Position numbers and translations under genes: made by a program
Shown: positions 48,801 to 64,000 of the stretch, in pieces
Layout: the number at the start of each line of letters is the position of its first letter
Position numbering within the stretch: position 1 is the first letter of the stretch
Assembly: GCA_026413225.1 (NCBI GenBank)
Contig: CM048576.1
Span: 6,270,501 to 6,334,500, forward strand
Direction of reading: 5' to 3'
Origin: Otis tarda
Taxonomy: Eukaryota; Chordata; Aves; Otidiformes; Otididae
DNA length: 64,000 nt
Notes under the pieces: generated by a model
Databases searched by the model: none
Seen by the model: only the letters and a program-made list of their open reading frames with translations
Told to the model about the DNA's origin: nothing

Positions 48801-51476
48801 GACCCCGCTGCGGGCCTGCACGGAGGGGCCGGCGACCCCGGGTCGCCGAGACGGAGAGGGGCAGAGCCGAGAGGCCGCCGGCAGCGCGGCCGGGCGCCGC
48901 TCGGGCACGCGGGCCGCGCGGGGCTGCGGCCGCGCCAGCCGCCGCGCCGCCGTCCCGGACTCACCCGCGCAGCCGTAGGGGACCTCGGCGGAGCCCGCGC
49001 CGTCCGCGACGCCCTCGGCGCTGCCGGAGGAGCCGTTCCCTGCCAGGACGGCCAGAGGCGGTGGGCACGGCCGCCCGCCCACAGCCCCGCCGGAGAGGGC
49101 AGGCGCGCGGCGCTCACCGAAGGAGCCGTAGCCGTAGGTGTCGTAGGGAGCGTGGCCCAGGAAGGAGTCGGGGATGCCGCGGGAGTGCCCTGCGAGGCAG
49201 GAGGGTCCCCGTCAGACCCCGGCCCGGCGCCCCGCGCCCCTGCCCCGGCGCAGCGGACGCTGGCACCTACCCAGTAGAGATGCTGGCAGTCCCCGGAAAG
49301 CCGCCGGAGGAAAGAGGCAGACTCGGTGAGACGCCCAAGCCCCACGACGTCCCTGTCCCCCTGCCATCCGGGCTCGTCCCCACGGAGCCGGGGGACGAGC
49401 GGGGCGCAGGGGGACGGCGGGGGGCTTCGCCACGGGGCTCGCGACGGCGAAAACGCCCGGCGTCCCCCAGGCCGACCCCGCCGCGCGCCGCCGCCTCGCG
49501 CCCCTCACCCGTGTCCAGGCCGGGCGAGTCCACGGCGGCCAGCAGCCCCTTCCTCTTCTGCCGCCTGCCGAGGGACGCGGCCGTGAGCGGCGGCGTGCCA
49601 GCGGCCGGGGCGGGACGGCAAGGCGCCCAGGGGCTCCGCGCGCAGGGGCTCCGCGCGGGGCAGCGGTGCCCGGGGACTCACCGGCAGCTCTCCCAGCAGG
49701 CGATGAGCAGCGTCAGGACGTAGAAGGAGAGGAAGATGCCCAGGCAGAAGAGCACGCTGCTCACGTAGGCCTCCGCTGCGCGGAGCCGCGGCAAGCCCTC
49801 AGCGGGAGCGGCGCCCCGGGAGCCGCCGCGGGGCTCCCCGGCGAGCCCAGCGCCCCCAGCCCCACGCGGCCCCCCCCAGGCTTACAGGTTATGGCGGGCG
49901 ACACCGTCACCTCCAGCGTCTTCTGCCGGTTGTGCTGATCCACGGGGTCGTCTGGAAGAGGGCGCGGGGAGGGGTCGGCCCCGCTGCGCTTCGCGGGCGC
50001 CGCGCTCGCCCCGTCCTCGGCCCCGCGCCCCCCGGGCGTACCTGGGGAGGCATCCTCGGAGAGGGGGTAGTAGGGCAGAGCCCCCCCGCACGCCTCGTCC
50101 TCCGTCTTCACCACCACCACCACGTAGAAGCTGTGGCTGGGGAAATCCTTCTTCTGCGGCAGCCGTCCCGTTGGGGGACGAGAGACGGGGCTCAGCGCAG
50201 CGCAGCCGGGGGGCTCGGGGCTGCCCCAAAGCCACCAGCTCCGCGAGCTCTGCGGACGCGGCACGGCCCCGCGCCCACCTGGACGGTGATGGCCGCCTTC
50301 TTCGTCATGGTCTGGTACATCCCGATGAAGGCCACGTTGTTGTCCAGGTCGTAGACGGGGCACTGCGGGCGCGGAGGGGCCGTCAGCCGCGGCGGGCACC
50401 ACGGCTGGCCCCGGCGCCGGGCCCCCCGCCCACGCCTACCAGGATGTCCTGGATGGAGATGACGGAGCAGGGGAAGGCCATGGCCGAGGTCACCTTCACG
50501 ATCACCGAGTCCACTCCCTCGGGGAACTCGTACTTGAAATACTGAGGGGGAGAAAGGGCCCGTCGCCGCCACGGTGGCCGCGCGCTCCTCCGCGGGCCGG
50601 CCGCGGGCGCAGACCCTCTCCCACGCCGCGTGGCGCCGTGCCGGCCCCTCCTCACCTGGGGCTGGGCGGCCGTGGCGTTGAAGCCGAAGCGTTCGTTCGT
50701 CCTGCGGAGAGCATGGGAAAGGCGGAGGGCTGCCGAGGGGAGCGCGCCGGGGGGCCGGGGAGCGCGGCGCGGGGCTCCCCTCACCGCAGCACGAAGTTCT
50801 CCACGCGGGTGACCCGCAGCTGGTAGGAGGCGTTGAGGGACAGCGTGGAGACGTCCACGTAGAAGTGCTGGGTCTCCACCTCCGCCTTGGTCTGGGGCTG
50901 GCAGAGCGTGCGGCTCACCTCCTGGTACGCGTACTTCCGCTGGAACCTGGGCAGGCAGAGCCGTGCTGCGCCCGCCGCCCCCCGCGCGCCCGCCGGCCCC
51001 CCGCGCGCCCCGCCGGCACTCACAGCCCCCGCAGGATGAGCGGCACCTGGAAGGAGACCACCGCCTCCTTCTGCCTCACCACGAAGAGGACGGGCAGGTC
51101 CTTGTGGTCGGAGAGGACGTTGACCGACACCCGCACGCCCTCCGTCTGCCGGGACAGCGGGAAGGCCAGGCGTCGGCCAGCAGCACCGGGCTGGCCGCCG
51201 GCGGCCGGACTTCGCTCGGGGGCCGCCGACGGAAGGGGAGCCCGCGGGGGAAGCGGGCGGCGGCGGCCGGCTCACCCTGTTCCTCCGCACGCTGTGGTTG
51301 AAGGCGTAGATGTTGAGCAGGTCGGCGTCCACCCAGTCGGCGTAGGTGGTGTTGAAGACGGCCTCCTTCTCCCGCACCCTCCGCGGGCGCCGGGGCTGGG
51401 GCAGGGAGGGCGGCAGGGCCAGCAGCGCCCAGGCCAGCAGCGCCCAGGCCAGCGCGGCCGCCCCGCGCCCCGCCAT
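45857..51476 (-). CDS. SIDT2: SIDT2, SID1 transmembrane family member 2
   Basis: SIDT2 is a lysosomal multi-pass membrane protein of the SID-1 family, linked to uptake of RNA and DNA into lysosomes. The start at 51476 ([19 protein letters not shown]) gives a signal peptide. A long luminal beta-rich ectodomain follows ([58 protein letters not shown]). The first helix is [21 protein letters not shown] cytosolic loop holds YxxPhi lysosomal sorting motifs (YGSF, YDTL, YLCV), then about ten more helices, ending [16 protein letters not shown]. At least 27 coding exons give about 865 aa. One 63-base exon and a possible 12-base exon in the loop are likely alternative. Introns are tiny (often 77-120 bases). 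Sequence and synteny both exclude SIDT1. Confidence 0.96.
48638..48700 (-). other. SIDT2: Likely alternative 63-base SIDT2 exon
   Basis: Acceptor gaag, donor gtagat. It encodes [20 protein letters not shown], a basic insert in the cytosolic loop between the YGSF-motif exons and the [11 protein letters not shown] exon. Length is a multiple of three with phase 1 at both ends, so it can be skipped. I recall mammalian SIDT2 isoforms with and without a related EQFKRR insert. Confidence 0.7.
49271..49282 (-). other. SIDT2: Possible 12-base SIDT2 microexon
   Basis: A polypyrimidine tract and CAG precede CATCTCTACTGG, which is followed by gtaggt. It would add ASLL between LDTG and HSRG in the cytosolic loop without changing frame. 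It is supported only by splice signals. Confidence 0.35.
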
Positions 51477-51910
51477 CCCGCCAGCATCCCCGGCCGCGCC
51501 CCGGCCGGCCAAGGTCCGACGGGGCGGGACGGGACGGGACGGCACGGGACGGCACCGGGGGCTCAGCCGGGACGGGCCCGGGCGCCCTGCCCCATGGCGG
51601 GGCCGGTACCGGCGCCCCCCGACGGCGCTGCGGGTGCGGGCGGGCGCTGCGGGGCGCGGCGCGGGGCCGGTGTCCGCGGTCGGTGCCCGGTGCCGAGCCC
51701 GGCGCTGGATCGCGGTTGCCGGTACCGGTCCCCCGCGCTCCGCGGGCGGCTGTAAACACGGCCCGGCGGTGACGTCACGCACCGTCACGCCTTAAAGGGC
51801 CAGGCCGGGGAAGTGACGCGGCGGCGGGCGGCGCCGGGACGGGGCGGGGGAAGCGGCCCCGGGGAGACCGGACCCCTCGGGAACCGCCGTCCCGCCGGGG
51901 AACCCCTGCT
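51477..51910 (-). promoter_or_regulatory. SIDT2: SIDT2 CpG promoter with full CRE
   Basis: GC-rich sequence upstream of the SIDT2 start codon, containing TGACGTCA at 51770-51777 about 295 bases from the ATG. A short GGGAC-type repeat at about 51521-51560 is probably leader sequence. No TATA box and no canonical CLEAR (TFEB) box TCACGTGA were seen. Confidence 0.6.
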
Positions 51911-51920
51911 CCGTGGGGGT

Positions 51921-52370
51921 CCTCGGCCCCGTAGGGGAGGGCCCGACCCACAGGGGGCCCCCTGCCCCGTACGGGACCCCAGAGAGGAAGCCCCGACCCA
52001 CAGGGGACCCCCTGCCCCCTACGGGACCCCAGAGAGGAAGCCCCGACCCACAGGGGACCCCCTGCCCCGTACGGGACCCCAGAGAGGAAGCCCCAGCCCA
52101 TAGGGAACCCCCTGCCCCCTACGGGACCCCAAAGAGGAAGCCCCGACCCACAGGGGACCCCCTGCCCCGTACAGGACCCCAGAGAGGAAGCCCCAGCCCA
52201 TAGGGGACCCCCTGCCCCCTACGGGACCCCAGAGAGGAAGCCCCGACCCACAGGGGACCCCCTGCCCCGTACGGGACCCCAGAGAGGAAGCCCCAGCCCA
52301 TAGGGGACCCCCTGCCCCCTACGGGACCCCAGAGAGGAAGCCCCAGCCCACAGGAGACCCCCTGTCCTGT
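51921..52370. repeat. 50-base minisatellite with 100-base higher-order period
   Basis: About nine copies of a 50-base unit (ACGGGACCCCAGAGAGGAAG, then CCCCRRCCCAYAGGGGACCC, then CCTGCCCCNT). Copies alternate between types ending CCCCT and CCCCGT, and partly between GACCCA and AGCCCA, giving a 100-base dimer. Degenerate remnants continue to about 52530. Because 50 is not a multiple of three, each strand is open through all frames and yields false proteins. It fills most of the gap between the SIDT2 promoter and the PAFAH1B2 3' end. Confidence 0.95.
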
Positions 52371-52774
52371 AGGGGACCCTTTCCCCATACAGGACCCCAC
52401 AGGAGAATCCCCTGCTCCACAGAGGACCCCCTGCCCTATTTAGGGCCCTATAGGAAAAGCCCTGTCCCGTAGGGGACCCCCTGCCCCACACAGGACCCCC
52501 CGCAGAAGCCCTGTCCCACAGGGGATCCCCAGCCCCGGGGCCGGGCAGGGACAGCCGCCCCTCGCCCCGAGCGATGCCCCCGGGTCGCGCAGGTGCTGCC
52601 CGAGCCCCTCCGACGGGACAAGGACCCCGCCCGAGCCCCCAGCCGCCCGGCCCTGGCTCGCCTCCTCCCTGGCCGGGGTCCCGCGCCCCGCTCCAGCCCG
52701 GCACCGCTGCGGCCGGCGAGGCCGGGCCGCTTCCCCTCCGTTCCCTGCGGGACAAACGTCAGGAGACGAGAGCG

Positions 52775-55700
52775 CTGCTGCTATTGTGCACTTTATTTCT
52801 ACCGGTCCTCTCGGCGAGGAGCCCAAAGCACTGTTCAGCCAGTCTGCACGCAGGCTCCGGGTGGTGACGCTGACAGCGGGCGGGAGGACGCGCGCGGGGA
52901 CAGACGGACGCCCAGGCAGGAGCTGGGAGCGGAAGGCCAGCCGGGACGGCCGCGGGTTGGGTTGCGTGGCGGGGCGCGCTCCCTGTGCGCCTCAGGGCCA
53001 TTAACAACACATCGCTGAGTAAGCAAACGCAGCTCGCGTCCCGTCGCGGGCCGAAGCGCCTGAACGCCGCTCACGGCGCGGGGACAGGCCCTCAGCTCTG
53101 CTCGGTGACAGCAGAGGGAAGACGGACAAAGAAAAGCCCCCAGCAGAGCCGGGCAAAGCACCAGGATGACACGAGCAGGGAGGAGGGGGCGAGCGCGGCT
53201 CCCCGAGGGAACGGCGCGAGCGCGGGGCGGGAGGGTCGGCTGGCGGCTCCGCGCGGGGCAGCGCTCCCCGGCCCCGCAGAAACCCAACCGAGCGAGCGGG
53301 ACAGAGCGGGAGGGGGCGAGGCGCCTGGGCGCGTACACACAGACGCTGCGACACGCTGGGGTGAAACATCGACGTTTATATTGAAATATGCACTAACAGA
53401 GCGACGTCTACCAGCCGATGCATTTTTGCCAAAGCGGAATCACAAGTTTTTGTCCCGGGGAAGGTTCAGGGCGGCGAGCGGGCACGGCGAGGCTGCGGGC
53501 TGGATTCACGCGCGGCACGGGCTCCGCGCCCCGCAGGTCCCATCCTGCGGCGGCTGTCCTGTGCCCCGCTGAGTCACCACAGGCTCTTTTCCTCCTTCGC
53601 ATCTTTCGCTTTGTTTTCCTCTGCTGCAACAGGCGCCAAACTGGCGACGCCAGATCCGCGCGGAGCTCTTTTGGGGCAAAGCCCCTCAGGGCCAGTTCCT
53701 GCCCTGGAGAACGAGGCGCTGGGTTTTAGCACTAGGGCAGGGAGAGCCCCTCCTTCCCCCCCGCGAAACCTCGCGGCCGCGAGCGGGACGGTTCCCGGCG
53801 AGGCAGCGACAAGCAGAGCTCAGGTCTGAGCGGAGAGGAAGCCGCCCGCGCTTTCTCCACGCGGCGCCGGGACGTTTCGGAGGTGGTTTCGGGAGCAGAG
53901 GAGGGCGGCGAGCGCTGAACCACACGCGGAGCGTGGCACCGCGGCAAGCCAAGCCCAAGCGGAGCCGCCCTCCGCCGCGCCGCGGAAGGCCGAGGAGCCT
54001 GCCAAACCTCTCTGTCCGCTCGGCGCCGCGCCAGGAGGGGCTGACTCACAGCCCAGCGCCGCCGCAGCCGCGCGGCGCCCAGCCGAGGAGTCGGAGCTTT
54101 CTACCGGAGAGCACGTTCCCGGCTGGCATCTCCTTACCAAAGGCAGCGACAGCAGGGAGGGACGCGGGGACGCACAGGTGAAACCGGCACGCTGCCCTCT
54201 CGCACGAGCCCAGGAACCCAAAACTGCAACACCTCCTCTACGGCGGCGCGCCTAAACTCCCTGCTTCCCATCCCGGTACGGGGAGCGCTTCGTCCTTCCT
54301 TCGTCTGTGCGCAGATCACGTAAACTGGCAACAAAACACACACTACGCATGCAATCCAGGCAGAAATCCTGCTACGAGCAAAGCTACGGGAAGCGGGGAA
54401 CCGCGCGGGGACGCGAAGTACTCAACGCAGCGTTACAGGCCGCGTTCAACACCGGCACCCTCGATTAACAGCAACGCGCCGGCAGGCTACGCACGGCACC
54501 TACGCGCCTCACGGCGGCGGGGGCGCAGCACGCAGCTCGCGCCGCCCCGCGCCGGGAGCCTGGCACGGAGCGCCCGCTCCGTTCCTCCGCGGGTGACCCG
54601 CCGGCAGCAGCACGCGGCCGCGGATCCCGCCCACGCGGGAAGAAGCGCAGAGATCCGCGGCGGCGGCTCTGGGCCAGCCGCTGAAGCGTGAGCCACAGGC
54701 GGGTCCGGCAGGGAAGCCGAGGAGGAACGGACCTGGCTTAAAACGGTTTTATTCGCAATCCTAGCCGTCTGTTCATCTAGAGCTCTGCCTTCTGGGTCCG
54801 CACCAGCTCCTCTCTGAAAACGAGGACCTTTCACTTTTAAATGAAAAGCCGTTTTCACACGATCATCAGTAGACCTCAACCAGCCCTCACGGGGAAAAAA
54901 ACCAACCGAAGAACAAACCAAAATCGCAGCCGGTCGCAGCCCGCGTAGGAGGGCACTTGCCCCGCCGGATCAGGCGAGGAGCGCTGTCCGGGGCAGGAAA
55001 AGCTACAACTCCACTTCGCTTTTTCCTCTAAGAGGCTGTAGTTGCTCAAATAAAATGTTTATACAAGTAAAACAGAAGCGATAAAGAAATATACACCTTG
55101 GAATCTGTAAAGCTTCAGGCTGATTCAGGCCTCGCAGTCAGGGGCTATTCATATGGGTTTCCTTTAGGAAAAAAAAAAAGGATGTAACAGTCATACTTAT
55201 AAAAAAAAAAAAAAACAAAGAAAAAAAAGAACAAACAGCACTGCAAGAGCCCTGTGGCACAGGCGTCCGGGAGGAATGAAATGTCAGTTCTAGAGCAGCG
55301 AGGGAGCGGCTGCCTCGCGCGGCGCTTACCGGAGAATTAAAATCCCAAACTGCGCAACTGTTAAAAGCCGGCGCCGCCACGCGCAGGCAGGAGCGAGAAC
55401 AGGACAGCCAGCAGCACCCGCTGCGGCGAGACGGCCCCGGGGAAAGCTGCGCGCGGGGAAAGGTGCCCGGCAGCGGTGACATCAGCACGGGAACGAGCCC
55501 CTGGGAGCGTTACGCGAGCGCGGTCAACCGTTTTCCTTCACGCTTCCGAATCCCAGCTTCACGCTGCTTCAGAAAGAGGGAGCGGGAAAGCGACACGCGT
55601 CACGCCAAACCCCCCGGGAAAGGACAGCAAAAACCGACAAACCAGCTTCAAAAGGCGGGACCGCGTTTGGAAAAATGCATCTGTTCCGGCTTTGCGAGCG

Positions 55701-56094
55701 GAACGCGATTCTCGTTCAGAGGCTAACACGCAGAGCACGATCCCTACGGCCAGGGGCGGGCGGCGGCAGACGGGCTACGGGGGTTCTAGGACAACCACAG
55801 AGCAACGAGACACGAGGGGGGCACAGAGCGACAGTCCTGTTCCCGGAGTGAATGAGGAATGGTTTACAAGTACAACTCTCCTTCAGCTAACCTCCTCCTG
55901 CGAGAAAACCAAGCCGGCCGGCCCGCGTACGCGCAAGGCCGGGTAAACGTGAGCCTTCCCCCTCAAAACACTAGGTACGGACATCCGGTAACATTCTACA
56001 ATGGAAAGTGCTTTAAGAAAGAAGGATTCTGTAGTGCCAGTGACAGAACTGATCTGATGGGCTGGATGAGGCTGCGAACGCCGAGAGCGGCTGC
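52775..56094 (-). terminator. PAFAH1B2: PAFAH1B2 long 3' UTR with at least two poly(A) signals
   Basis: AATAAA on the minus strand occurs at 52792-52797 (TTTATT on plus) and at 54749-54754. The distal site would give a 3.3 kb UTR, similar to the long UTR of mammals; the proximal site would give about 1.35 kb. Plus-strand A tracts at 55169-55180 and 55200-55228 are T tracts in the transcript. No open frame on either strand here looks coding. Confidence 0.7.
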
Positions 56095-59000
56095 TCAGGC
56101 CAGGGCAGCTCGTTTCTCCTCGGGGGTCTCCTCCAGCAGCTGCATGATCAGTTCGTGGAGGGGTTTGCAGATCTTGGCGTAGCCCCCTCCCGTCAGGTGC
56201 AGGAAATCGAACATGTCGTGGTACGAGATGGTGCCGTCGGAGTGCACGAAGCCGGCGTCCACGTCCAGCAGCTGGACGTTGGGCAGTTTGGGGAGCGAGG
56301 CTTTTAGCAGGTGGTTCACCTTGGCGTTCTTCTGCCGCAGCGGGTTTGGCTTCTCCCCGCGAGGTAGCAGGCCCTGGCAGAAGGAGGAGGCAAAAAAAGA
56401 GCTTCGTACCACTCTGGCGGCATAACGACGCCTGCCTTCCCTTCCAAACCAGGCCGCCTCTCGGGATTTCAGACGGCTGCCGCGGGGGAACTCGCCCCTC
56501 GAGCGGACTCGGTCCATTCAGACCTAACTGGAAACGCGACGGGAGCCAGGCGAGCCGCAGGCACCACCGGCGCAGCACCTGCTCGCTGCGCATACAATAT
56601 GTGCATTTTTTTCCCCTCAACGTGTCCGCTTTCAGCAGCATCCCGAATGCCGTCACCCGGCTTCTCTCAGCAGGAGAGGCGCCGGCTAACCGGCCAAGAC
56701 AAGGAAGCAGGCTAGGATTTCAGCGCCAGCCCTGATCCGGGCACCTTTTTCCCCCTCGCAGGCCTTCGTCCACAACATTTCTAAGTGGGACAGCAATACC
56801 GCAAACGGGAGCGATCGTACCCGTCCCCGGAAGGGCCGAAAGGACAACTTCCGCAAAGCCAAGCGAAGGAGGGGAGGCACGCACCAGGCAGAAGACAAAT
56901 AAAGCCGCCGTCCTCCCCGGTAACGGTCGGTGGCTCCCGGCGCCGCGGGGACGCGGTACGGGGAACGCGGGGCTTCCTCGGGGCGGTTTGTTTCCCCGGC
57001 GCCGCGAGAGACGTACCAGTACGATAACTTTGGCCTGTGGCTGCTGGGTGTTTATCAGGCGCACGATAGCCTCGATTCCACCTGCCACTTCTTCCGCTGA
57101 GTTTTCGTGGTTGTTTGTTCCAACCCAAACAACAATGACCTACAAGGAGAAAAAAGCCTCTGTAACTTTTTTGGAACAAAAAAGAGCAGGCTGGAATGCC
57201 AGCGGCGCTGCCTCCCCGCGGCCCGCTCAACGTTTTCCCCAGGACTAGGCGGCCACCTCTCTTTGCTGACGACCCGCTGCGATTTGCACGCTCAGCAGCG
57301 CAAACCCCGTGCGGGAGCCGTGCGGCTCTGTTCCCAAACGCTCCTGGTCCAGCCAAACCCACCGCGACACCTGACGCGTGCTCGGTGCCACCAAAAAGGG
57401 CTGTTGCGAGTAACAGCTCGCTCCGCTCCCCACCCCTTGAGCGCTGACGCCTCTTCTCAGTCAGCGCAGGGCTGCCCGCTTTGCTTTCCTGCCCGTACCT
57501 TGGGTTTGATGTTCTCCAGTTCACCGTTCTTCAGCCTCCATAGCACGTGTCCCGTGGTGTCTCCTCCGATCCCAAAATTCAGCGCGTGGAGCGGTGAGAA
57601 GAGCTCTCGCCATATCTGCAATCAGGAATCGGTTCGCCGTTTCAGAGCCGCAGCCTGACGGTGAAAGCAAGGCACCGCACGGGCAAGCGACGCCTTCCAG
57701 GGCACTGAGAGCAGCCGCGAGACTCCCTCTGAAAACTCACTGCCACACAGGGCACCGGACGCAGGACGAGGCCTTACTCGGAGGCCCGGAAGAGACGGAG
57801 ATGTGCAAGCACTCCGTCCTGGCGCAAAGCACGGGGAGGTTCTCTCCAGCAGCCGCCCGCCCAGCTCGTCAGAGACACGGAGCGCCGGATCTGCTGCGCG
57901 CCGCCGCGTCCCCAGCTCCCCACGTCCAGACCTTCCGAAGAAGGTATCTATGACCTGAAGGAACCCTTCTTCTCACCAGGCAACACAACCGGAAAAAACG
58001 GAGGCTGCTCTTGCAGAACAACGCTGCCACCACCTCGGCGGAGTGGCACAACTCTTCTTTGCCCCAACAAAGTTTTTGGGAAGAGCCAGTGTGCCAACGC
58101 CCACAGCAGCCAGAGGGTCAAACGTGCTCTGGCCGGGCAAGACACACCTGCAAGGATTTCCATGGGAGCCTGGCTCTGAGGCTCAAGGAACCAGCAAGGG
58201 CTTGCGCACGTGTCCCAAAATGGAGGCCGTCAGTAACGGCTTCAGAGAAAGACTGCAAACGGCTTGCAGAGGTAACGCAGCGAGGCTTTCACCAGCGCTG
58301 CGGAGCTCAGAAGTAGGACGGAATGGAAACAAGCAGGCAGGCAAAGCAGAACAGAAGCAGCCGTCGGTATTCTGTGCGAGCACCCGCTACTGGATCAGAG
58401 AGGGAGGCGCCCTGGTTCCCACAGCCCCCCCACCCCCTTTAACGATACCTCGTACTGCTGCAGCAGCTGCACCATGGAGTCGCCCACGAAGAGCACGTCG
58501 GGCTCCTTGTCCTTGCAGTCCAGGACAAACCTGTTGTGCTGGCGACAGAGAGCAGGCGGTGAGCTCCAGCTGGGCGTCTGTGCTGCAGGACACGGAGGGA
58601 CAGCCGCCCGACGCTGCCGTTCCCCCACGCGCCCTGCTCCGCGCTAACCCGTGAACCGCCGGCCGCGCAGAGCCCGGCGACAGTCGCGGTTCCGGGAAGA
58701 GCAGCGTCACCTACGCTGCCCTGTAAGCGGCGAGCCCGCCGCGCGCCCGCCAGATCCAGCAGCTACAGAACAGAGCGAGGAACGGCGAGTCGCCGCAGCG
58801 AGGGACGGGCAGCCCCGTCCAAGCTTTCAGCTTGGTCGCTCCCTCGCAAAGACGCAGGCTGGAAAGCGCTGCTTTGCACTGTCTCTAACGAGGGGGTGGG
58901 CGACTCCTCCCAGCTAACGGGGCCACCCGCAGCACTCTCCCAAACGGTTTCACAGGGCAGCTTTCAGGCTGCGCAACAGCGGCGCTTTTGGCCGCGATTC

Positions 59001-59250
59001 ATCGATACAAGGCAGACACGCACCAAGAGCCCGCCAGCTCCAGGGCGGCAGGGCTGTCGCGACCTCGCAGCGGGAGCTGCGGCCGGGCGGGGCCCCCGCG
59101 GCCCCGGCCCAACGGCCCCCCGGCAGAGAGGATTCGGCCTCGGGCGAGCGCGGCCGCGCCCGGCCTTACCTGCGACATCCACCTGTCATCTCCCTGAATA
59201 TCTTCAGCGGCATGCGGAACCGCGGCTGGGTTCGAGCCCCCCTGGCTCAT
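56095..59250 (-). CDS. PAFAH1B2: PAFAH1B2, PAF acetylhydrolase 1b catalytic subunit 2 (alpha-2)
   Basis: This is a GDSL/SGNH-family hydrolase that removes the sn-2 acetyl group of platelet-activating factor. It forms dimers with PAFAH1B3 or itself and binds LIS1. Exons: 59250-59170 (with acceptor at 59257), 58538-58449, 57615-57499, 57139-57017 and 56373-56095. They give 229 aa, the same as human, from MSQGGSNPAAVPHAAEDIQG to a terminal RAALA. The nucleophile is Ser48 in VGDSM, with Gly/Asn oxyanion motifs FGIGGDTT and VGTNNHEN. The acid and base are Asp193 and His196 in FDFLHLTGGGY. An odd residue is Gly after GGDTT, where the human protein has Arg. A longer start in exon 1 is possible. The promoter is shared with SIK3. 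Confidence 0.97.
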
Positions 59251-59373
59251 TCTGTTCCTGCGGAAAGAACGTTTCAGAGGAGGCGCGCGCAGCCTGCCCG
59301 CGCTGGGGGAAAAGGCTGGCCGGCCAGAGACCGCCGCGCTTCCTGCCCTTCACAACGGACAATGCACGCCTAG

Positions 59374-64000
<4,627 letters not shown>

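Larger units (their letters stand above)
45857..51476 (-). other. SIDT2: SIDT2 exon map
   Basis: Coding exons in transcription order: 51476-51276, 51145-51024, 50946-50785, 50701-50656, 50541-50440, 50362-50279, 50153-50042, 49951-49886, 49775-49682, 49564-49509, (49282-49271), 49189-49118, 49039-48965, 48700-48638, 48370-48249, 48166-48093, 48001-47935, 47834-47761, 47649-47526, 47454-47337, 47265-47129, 47038-46930, 46840-46764, 46675-46629, 46514-46409, 46307-46197, 46110-45997 and 45919-45857 (TAG stop). Phases agree at every junction. Without the bracketed microexon the sum is 2598 bases. Confidence 0.85.

Noticed and set aside
51913-52755. Long frames on both strands through the minisatellite
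   Set aside because: The 50-base unit has no stop in any frame. The peptides are cyclic translations of the repeat, with no start context or splice support.
55163-55230. A-rich tracts as a retrotransposon tail
   Set aside because: No target-site duplication or element body was seen beside them. They lie inside the PAFAH1B2 3' UTR.

Overview
This window is vertebrate nuclear DNA: all protein-coding genes are split by GT-AG introns, and 5' ends sit in GC-rich, CpG-dense sequence. Gene order, protein sequence, very short introns (many 75-100 bases), high GC and the near absence of recognisable interspersed repeats point to a bird, most likely a microchromosome. The transgelin protein is close to, but not identical with, the chicken protein as I remember it, so a non-chicken bird is likely. 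I could not run any search; identities rest on reading the translated exons against remembered family sequences.

The window is a conserved eight-gene block, the same neighbourhood as human 11q23.3, inverted relative to it: CEP164 (minus, 3' part beyond the left edge), BACE1 (plus), RNF214 (minus), PCSK7 (plus), TAGLN (minus), SIDT2 (minus), PAFAH1B2 (minus) and SIK3 (plus, only the first coding exon). About 80 coding exons could be placed by reading frame and splice phase, giving complete reading frames for BACE1 (496 aa), RNF214 (626 aa), PCSK7 (799 aa), TAGLN (200 aa), SIDT2 (about 865 aa) and PAFAH1B2 (229 aa).

Layout: 1-12.2 kb CEP164; 12.2-12.9 kb divergent CEP164/BACE1 promoter with an RFX X-box; 12.9-18.2 kb BACE1; 19.8-27.0 kb RNF214, convergent with BACE1; 27.0-27.3 kb divergent RNF214/PCSK7 CpG promoter; 27.2-41.9 kb PCSK7; 42.2-44.7 kb TAGLN with a smooth-muscle CArG promoter up to 44.95 kb; 45.35-51.5 kb SIDT2; 51.9-52.4 kb a 50-base minisatellite; 52.8-60.0 kb PAFAH1B2 with a 3 kb 3' UTR; 60.0-60.5 kb divergent PAFAH1B2/SIK3 promoter with CRE sites; 60.5-64 kb SIK3 exon 1 and intron 1.

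The genes are not one pathway. They are cilium assembly (CEP164), membrane proteolysis (BACE1, PCSK7), a RING E3 candidate (RNF214), actin binding (TAGLN), lysosomal nucleic-acid transport (SIDT2), PAF hydrolysis (PAFAH1B2) and an LKB1-dependent kinase (SIK3). I see no mobile system, virus, CRISPR array or novel gene cluster. The points worth a second look are inside known genes: a lost WW-domain tryptophan and a near-perfect 69-base coding duplication in CEP164, an in-frame extra exon in RNF214, a possible N-terminal extension of PAFAH1B2, and promoter architecture.
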